Shown: positions 59,825 through 64,000 of the stretch, piece after piece
How positions within the stretch are numbered: position 1 is the stretch's first letter
How the letters are laid out: every line of letters begins with the position of its first letter
DNA from: Bifidobacteriaceae bacterium
GTDB taxonomy: Bacteria; Actinomycetota; Actinomycetes; Actinomycetales; WQXJ01
Direction: 5' to 3'
Assembly (NCBI GenBank): GCA_031272885.1
Contig: JAISSX010000039.1
Coordinates: 1-64,000 of the forward strand
DNA length: 64,000 nucleotides
The notes under the pieces: model-generated
Told to the model about the DNA's origin: nothing
Databases searched by the model: none
What the model saw: the letters and a program-made list of their open reading frames with translations, nothing else
Made by a program: the position numbers and the translations under genes

Positions 59825-62028
59825 GGTGATCCGGCCGCTTCTTGAGGGTCTACCGCCTCAGTGCCCGATGCCGCGTCCGCCGGCTCGGCTTGGGCCGCCG
59901 GTTCGTCCGCGCTGCCCGACGCCGCCTCCACCGGCTGGGCTGCGGCCGTCTCGGCCGTCTCAGCCGCCTCAGCCACCCCAGCCACCCCAGCCATCCCGGC
60001 CTCGCCGGCCGCCCCGAGCAGGGCCTTGACCTGGCGCCGGGCCAGCGCCTGGGCCCGGCGCTTACGCACCGTGGTGATGACGCCGTACAGCATCACCAGG
60101 GCCAGGCCCACGCTGAACACGGCCGTCACCCAGTCCTCCCATTCGGCCCGCACCCGCATGGTCAAGGTGGCCGGTTGGGCCACCGCCTGGCCGGCCGAAT
60201 TGGCCAACTCCACCGCCACGTCGAAGGTGCCGTTGGCCACCGCGTGCACCGGGATGCGGGCCGTCACCGTGCCGCCCGGTTCGATCTCCACCGTGGCGGA
60301 CTCCGCCACCCGCAGGGCGCTGGTGGACGGCTTCAACGACACCACCAGGCCGCTGACCCTCACGTCCGAGTTGTTGAGGACGGTGATCGGGATGCGCCCG
60401 TCGGCGCTGATCATGTTCACCTCGCTGCCCACCACCACGGCCAGATCAGGCGTCTTCTCGCGGGCCACATTGGTGGCCACATCGACCGCCAGTTGGCGGG
60501 CCTCACCCGGTGCGTTGGTGGCTGACCATGGCTTCAGCAGGGCCGGCACAATCTCGGCCACGTAGGCGGCCGGGTCATCGGTCAAAGCCGCGAAGGCGTA
60601 GGCCTCGTCCGCCAAGGTGCTCAAACCCGCCAGGGTGACGGGGTTAGCGCCGGCCGTCACATCGTCATCGGGCACCGCCTCAACCGCACCGGCGGCCGGA
60701 GCGGTCAGGGCCGCCGGCAGGCCGGTCAACGTCACCCACGGCAGAGTGGCCAGGGCGTTCAACCACTCGGCGGTGCCTTCGGCCGGAGTCCAGTTGCGTG
60801 GCATCAGCGCCACCATCGCCACCGGGTTGCCCTCGGCCTGTGACTGGGCGGCCATGAAGGCCAGCGCCACCGTCACGCGGTTCAGTTCGGCCGTTTCGGT
60901 GGCCGTCAACAATTCCTCGATGTAGCCGCCGGGCACCAGGACGCTCAGGCTCCGGTCCTGGGCCGTCACCTGGACGGTCCGGCCCGGTTCCAGCTTGGCG
61001 TGGGCCAACTGGCTGGCCGGCACCACGGCCTGGCTCAGGCCGGCCGTCGCCAGGAAAGCCAGCGCCGCCTGGTTCAGCGGTTGTGTGGTCAAGGCCGTGT
61101 CGGTGCGGATGTTGGCCGCCGCCGGCCCCAGGGCGTCCTGCAGTGCGGTGGCGCCAAGCGACTGGGCCACGGTCAACAGTTTGGCCGGTTGCGGCTGGAC
61201 CTGGGCCATGGCCACCAGGTCCAGGTCGCCGTACGGCAGCGAGTAGATGGTCTTGCCGGCCGTCAGGCCCGCCATCACGGCATCGGCCAACGGGTGCTGC
61301 CCGGCGCCGCCGGTGGTCGCCTCGGCGTCCAGCAAGGCCGGGTCGATGAACCAACTGACCGTAGCCGCCGGTGTGGCCGTCACCACCTGCCGCACCCGCG
61401 CCGCCGCCTGGGCCGGCGTCTCACCGGCCGCCTGGACCAAGGGTGCCGCCACGGTCACCCGCACGGCCGCCCGCACCGCACCTGGTGGGGCGTAGATGAC
61501 GTAGTCGCGGGCCTCGGCCACCGATCCGACCTCGGCCGTGTCGAAGTCCACCGCTAGGCCGCGCGGCCCCCAGCCTGGCTCATTGCCGCGGTTGCCCAGG
61601 TTCAGTTCGGCCGCCGGCACCTCGAGCGTGAAATTGGCCGTGGCCCCCGGTTCCAGCCGCTGCGCGCCCAGAGCCTTGACCCGGAATGTGGCCTCTTCCA
61701 GGTCCGGCGCGCCCGGCGCCGCCCAGGCCTCCAGTTCTTCCAGCGACTCGAACGGGTCCAGGGCGATCCGCAGGTTGATGTCGCCCTCGATGGCGCTGTC
61801 GGTCGCATTGGTCACCGTGCCCTCGATCCGCAGCACGGCATCCTCCGCGGTCAACACCTGGGTGGTGGTAGCCAGGGTGATGGCGATGCCGCTGGTGGGC
61901 GTCTCGGCCGGCACCGGCGCGCCCGCGGCCGGGTTCACCATCAGGGCCAGCCCGGCGGCCACAGCCAGCCCGGCGGCCGCCAACCATCGCCCCAGCCCCC
62001 TCGCCGACCGGCCGGAGCCACGCCTCAA
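59821..62028 (-). CDS. DUF6049 family secreted/membrane-anchored protein
   Basis: 735 residues. Signal peptide (RWLAAAGLAVAAGLALMVNPAAGA), a large extracytoplasmic region with beta-sandwich character (GIAITLATTTQVL, VLRIEGTVTNATDSAI), a C-terminal membrane helix (WVTAVFSVGLALVMLYGVITTV, about 637-658) and a basic, then acidic Ala-rich cytoplasmic tail. The family is always found next to murJ in actinobacteria and is of unknown function, probably linked to envelope assembly. TTG 62028 overlaps the NUDIX stop (TTGA). Confidence 0.88.
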   Translation of the reverse strand: MRRGSGRSARGLGRWLAAAGLAVAAGLALMVNPAAGAPVPAETPTSGIAITLATTTQVLTAEDAVLRIEGTVTNATDSAIEGDINLRIALDPFESLEELEAWAAPGAPDLEEATFRVKALGAQRLEPGATANFTLEVPAAELNLGNRGNEPGWGPRGLAVDFDTAEVGSVAEARDYVIYAPPGAVRAAVRVTVAAPLVQAAGETPAQAAARVRQVVTATPAATVSWFIDPALLDAEATTGGAGQHPLADAVMAGLTAGKTIYSLPYGDLDLVAMAQVQPQPAKLLTVAQSLGATALQDALGPAAANIRTDTALTTQPLNQAALAFLATAGLSQAVVPASQLAHAKLEPGRTVQVTAQDRSLSVLVPGGYIEELLTATETAELNRVTVALAFMAAQSQAEGNPVAMVALMPRNWTPAEGTAEWLNALATLPWVTLTGLPAALTAPAAGAVEAVPDDDVTAGANPVTLAGLSTLADEAYAFAALTDDPAAYVAEIVPALLKPWSATNAPGEARQLAVDVATNVAREKTPDLAVVVGSEVNMISADGRIPITVLNNSDVRVSGLVVSLKPSTSALRVAESATVEIEPGGTVTARIPVHAVANGTFDVAVELANSAGQAVAQPATLTMRVRAEWEDWVTAVFSVGLALVMLYGVITTVRKRRAQALARRQVKALLGAAGEAGMAGVAGVAEAAETAETAAAQPVEAASGSADEPAAQAEPADAASGTEAVDPQEAAGSP

Positions 62029-62510
62029 GGCGTGACCTCCAACAGCTTGCGGGCCACCTGCACCAGGCGGCGTTCGTTGGGGTAGGCCAGGCGTTCCCGC
62101 AACGCGGTCAACGGCACCCAGGCGGCCTCTTCGGCCTCGGCATCCGGGTCATTCGCCGCCGTCAGTTCACCCCCCTGGGCGGACAGCAGGTAGTGGTGCA
62201 CCACCTTGTGCACCCGGCGGTCATCGCCCAAGAACCAATAGTCGATGGTGCCCAGGTGTTTCACCACCTCACCCACGATGCCGGTTTCTTCCTGGATTTC
62301 CCGCACGGCCGCGTCAACCGGCGTTTCGCCCGCCTCCACGTGGCCCTTCGGCAGGCACCATTCCAGTTTGCCGCCCCGGTTGCGCCGGGCGATGATGGCG
62401 GCCTGGGCCACGCCGTCGATGGCGTCCACCACCAACCCACCGGCCGAGACTTCTTCGACTACCGGCAAGGATCCGCCCTGCGGCGCGCCGGAGTCGAACG
62501 AGGAAGTCAC
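62025..62510 (-). CDS. NUDIX hydrolase
   Basis: 161 residues. The NUDIX box reads GHVEAGETPVDAAVREIQEETGI (about 73-95), preceded by VSAGGLVVDAIDGVAQAAII. Hydrolyses a nucleoside diphosphate linked to another moiety; the typical cca-neighbouring NUDIX of actinobacteria. GTG 62510 lies seven bases after a TAGGCT box (leaderless); the frame extends further upstream, but that part overlaps the divergent promoter. First gene of NUDIX-DUF6049-murJ. Confidence 0.92.
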   Translation of the reverse strand: MTSSFDSGAPQGGSLPVVEEVSAGGLVVDAIDGVAQAAIIARRNRGGKLEWCLPKGHVEAGETPVDAAVREIQEETGIVGEVVKHLGTIDYWFLGDDRRVHKVVHHYLLSAQGGELTAANDPDAEAEEAAWVPLTALRERLAYPNERRLVQVARKLLEVTP

Positions 62511-62517
62511 GTAGGCC

Positions 62518-62523
62518 AGCCTA
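62518..62523 (-). promoter_or_regulatory. -10 box TAGGCT, leaderless NUDIX operon
   Basis: Minus-strand TAGGCT (plus AGCCTA) with a seven-base spacer to GTG 62510. It is 28 bp from the opposing TAGGCT box of cca. Confidence 0.75.
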
Positions 62524-62551
62524 CAGACCCATGGCCGGACTCGCGGGTAGC

Positions 62552-62557
62552 TAGGCT
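62552..62557 (+). promoter_or_regulatory. -10 box TAGGCT, leaderless cca
   Basis: TAGGCT with an eight-base spacer to ATG 62566. Forms a back-to-back promoter pair with the NUDIX operon. Confidence 0.75.
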
Positions 62558-62565
62558 GGGGTTTG

Positions 62566-64000
62566 ATGACTAACCAACGCCAAGCCGGCGGCGCTGCGGC
62601 GCCCAAACCCCCTGCCCTGAGCGATTACCTGGAGCGGTCCCTGGCCCAGTTGCCGCCGGCCGCGGTCAGCCTGGGCCAGGCCTTTGCGGCCGCCGGCCAA
62701 CAGCTTGCCTTGGTGGGTGGTCCGGTGCGTGACCTGTTCCTGGGCCGGCCGGTCAACGATCTTGACTTCGCGACATCGGCCCGGCCGGATGAAACCCAAG
62801 CCATCCTGGCAACCTGGGGTGACAAGGTCTGGGCGGTGGGCAAGGCCTTCGGCACGGTGGCGGCCCGCCGGGGCAACGCCATCGTCGAGGTCACCACCTA
62901 CCGCACCGAGACCTACCAGCCGGAATCCCGCAAGCCCGATGTCGCCTACGGGGACACGCTGGAGGGCGACCTGTCGCGGCGGGACTTCACGGTCAACGCG
63001 ATGGCCATCCGGCTCGATTCGCTAGAGTTCGTGGACCCGTTCGGCGGCCTGAGCGACCTGGCCGGCCGGCTGTTGCGCACGCCGGTGGCGGCCAGCCAGT
63101 CGTTCGATGACGACCCGCTTCGCATCATGCGGGCGGCCCGTTTCACGGCCCAACTGGGTTTCGAGGTGGCGGAAGAGGTCATGACGGCGATGGGCGCCAT
63201 GGCGGGCCGGCTGGAGATCGTCTCGGCCGAACGGATACAGGCCGAACTGGTCAAACTGCTGCTGGCAGCCCATCCCCGGTCCGGCCTGGAACTGATGGTG
63301 TTCACGGGCGTGGCGGACATTGTGCTGCCGGAACTGCCCGCCCTGCAGCTCGAAATCGACGAACACCACCACCACAAGGACGTCTACGAGCATTCGCTGA
63401 CGGTGCTGGACCAGGCCATCGCGCTGGAAACCGGCCCGGACGGCCCGGTGCCGGGCCCCGACCTGGTGCTGCGACTGGCGGCCCTGCTGCACGACATCGG
63501 CAAGCCGGCCACCCGCCGGTTCGAGCCGGGCGGCGGCGTCTCGTTCCACCACCATGAGGTGGTGGGTGCCAAACTGGCCGCCAAACGCCTGCGGGCGCTG
63601 CGCTTCGACAACGCCACCATCAAGGATGTGGCCAAGCTGATCGAACTGCACCTGCGCTTCCATGGCTACGGCGAGGCGGACTGGACCGATTCGGCCGTGC
63701 GGCGCTACGTCACCGATGCCGGGCCGCTGCTGGAACGCCTGCACCGGCTGACCCGGTCGGATTGCACCACCCGCAACCGCAAGAAGGCCGAACGCCTGGC
63801 CTTCGCCTACGACGACCTGGAAAAGCGGGTGGCCGAACTGAAGGCCAAGGAAGAACTGGCCGCCATCCGGCCGGATCTGAACGGCGATCAGATCATGGCC
63901 GTGCTGGGCATTGGCCCCTGCAAAGAGGTAGGCCGGGCCTACAAGTTCCTGCTCGATCTGCGCATGGCCGAAGGCCCGCTGGGGGAGGAAGAGGCCACCC
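62566..64000 (+). CDS. cca: CCA tRNA nucleotidyltransferase (runs off window)
   Basis: Adds or repairs the 3' CCA of tRNAs; at least 478 codons with no stop before the edge. Nucleotidyltransferase head: LALVGGPVRDLFLGRPVNDLDFAT with the Gly-Gly and Asp-x-Asp metal motif, SRRDFTVNAMAI, and DDPLRIMRAARF. Then an HD domain: EHHHHKDVYEHSL and LLHDIGKPATRRF, followed by SFHHHEVVGAK. ATG 62566 is set by the leaderless promoter. The tRNA-Gly in this window lacks an encoded CCA, consistent with need for this enzyme. Confidence 0.94.
   Translation, partial: MTNQRQAGGAAAPKPPALSDYLERSLAQLPPAAVSLGQAFAAAGQQLALVGGPVRDLFLGRPVNDLDFATSARPDETQAILATWGDKVWAVGKAFGTVAARRGNAIVEVTTYRTETYQPESRKPDVAYGDTLEGDLSRRDFTVNAMAIRLDSLEFVDPFGGLSDLAGRLLRTPVAASQSFDDDPLRIMRAARFTAQLGFEVAEEVMTAMGAMAGRLEIVSAERIQAELVKLLLAAHPRSGLELMVFTGVADIVLPELPALQLEIDEHHHHKDVYEHSLTVLDQAIALETGPDGPVPGPDLVLRLAALLHDIGKPATRRFEPGGGVSFHHHEVVGAKLAAKRLRALRFDNATIKDVAKLIELHLRFHGYGEADWTDSAVRRYVTDAGPLLERLHRLTRSDCTTRNRKKAERLAFAYDDLEKRVAELKAKEELAAIRPDLNGDQIMAVLGIGPCKEVGRAYKFLLDLRMAEGPLGEEEAT

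Noticed and set aside
58193-59845. 550-residue plus-strand frame
   Set aside because: Antisense to murJ, with His/Gln/Arg-rich shadow composition and no family motif.

Overview
The window is high-GC bacterial DNA from a Gram-positive actinomycete (Actinomycetota). The evidence is the very GC-rich third codon positions, frequent GTG/TTG starts, leaderless genes sitting 6-8 nt behind a TANNNT -10 box (mostly TAGGCT), and actinobacterial gene neighbourhoods: cca / NUDIX / DUF6049 / murJ / pseudokinase / trxB / trxA, plus a DUF5926 gene. I cannot name the genus. The first 213 bases form an imperfect fold-back palindrome, which looks like an assembly or contig-end artefact and hides the N-terminus of the first gene. 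The last gene (cca) runs off the right edge.

Layout. 0-1.7 kb: partial D-2-hydroxyacid dehydrogenase, a hairpin repeat element and a MazEF-type toxin-antitoxin (TA) pair. 2-10.2 kb: one co-directional cluster with an alpha/beta hydrolase, a five-gene oligopeptide/nickel-type ABC importer, a carboxymuconolactone-decarboxylase/AhpD-like protein and a class III aminotransferase. 10.3-15.3 kb: accessory region with a PIN/HTH TA pair, an RHH-antitoxin TA pair, RidA, a secreted amidase and decayed TA remnants. 15.3-27 kb: sugar catabolism, with a mutarotase-like protein, an enolase-superfamily dehydratase and a collapsed lacZ on the plus strand. Opposite them lies a minus-strand operon (binding protein, two permeases, glycosidase-like protein, SDR dehydrogenase, HpcH-type aldolase) headed by a ROK repressor, with a palindromic operator in the operon promoter. 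27.1-29.2 kb: a scar of truncated genes (methylmalonate-semialdehyde dehydrogenase, DUF1016 nuclease, type IIG restriction-modification C-terminus, IS3 transposase). 29.3-33.8 kb: lutABC lactate oxidation diverging from an AldA-like lactaldehyde dehydrogenase.

34-49.8 kb is mostly housekeeping: queuosine-precursor transporter, tRNA-Gly(CCC), SRAP DNA-protein crosslink protein, a long Ala/Pro-rich LRV membrane protein, serS-HAD-FAH operon, diacylglycerol kinase, pheA, a phosphatase-like polytopic membrane protein, a GT2 glycosyltransferase, DUF5926 and pgm. 49.9-64 kb concerns the cell envelope and redox: a VCBS-CapA surface protein, ddl, a PLP aminotransferase, trxA, trxB, a MurJ-associated pseudokinase, murJ, DUF6049, NUDIX and cca.

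Most interesting signals: (1) a dispersed family of hairpin elements (three copies) with a shared core and shared CCTCGCGA ends; (2) at least seven leaderless genes with an almost invariant TAGGCT box; (3) a coherent non-phosphorylating sugar-acid route that could end in lactaldehyde, AldA and LutABC, with CATCCA half-site operators at both promoters; (4) a hydrolase/ABC/AhpD-like/aminotransferase cluster of unknown substrate; (5) successive stages of TA decay, including a frameshifted toxin beside an intact antitoxin.
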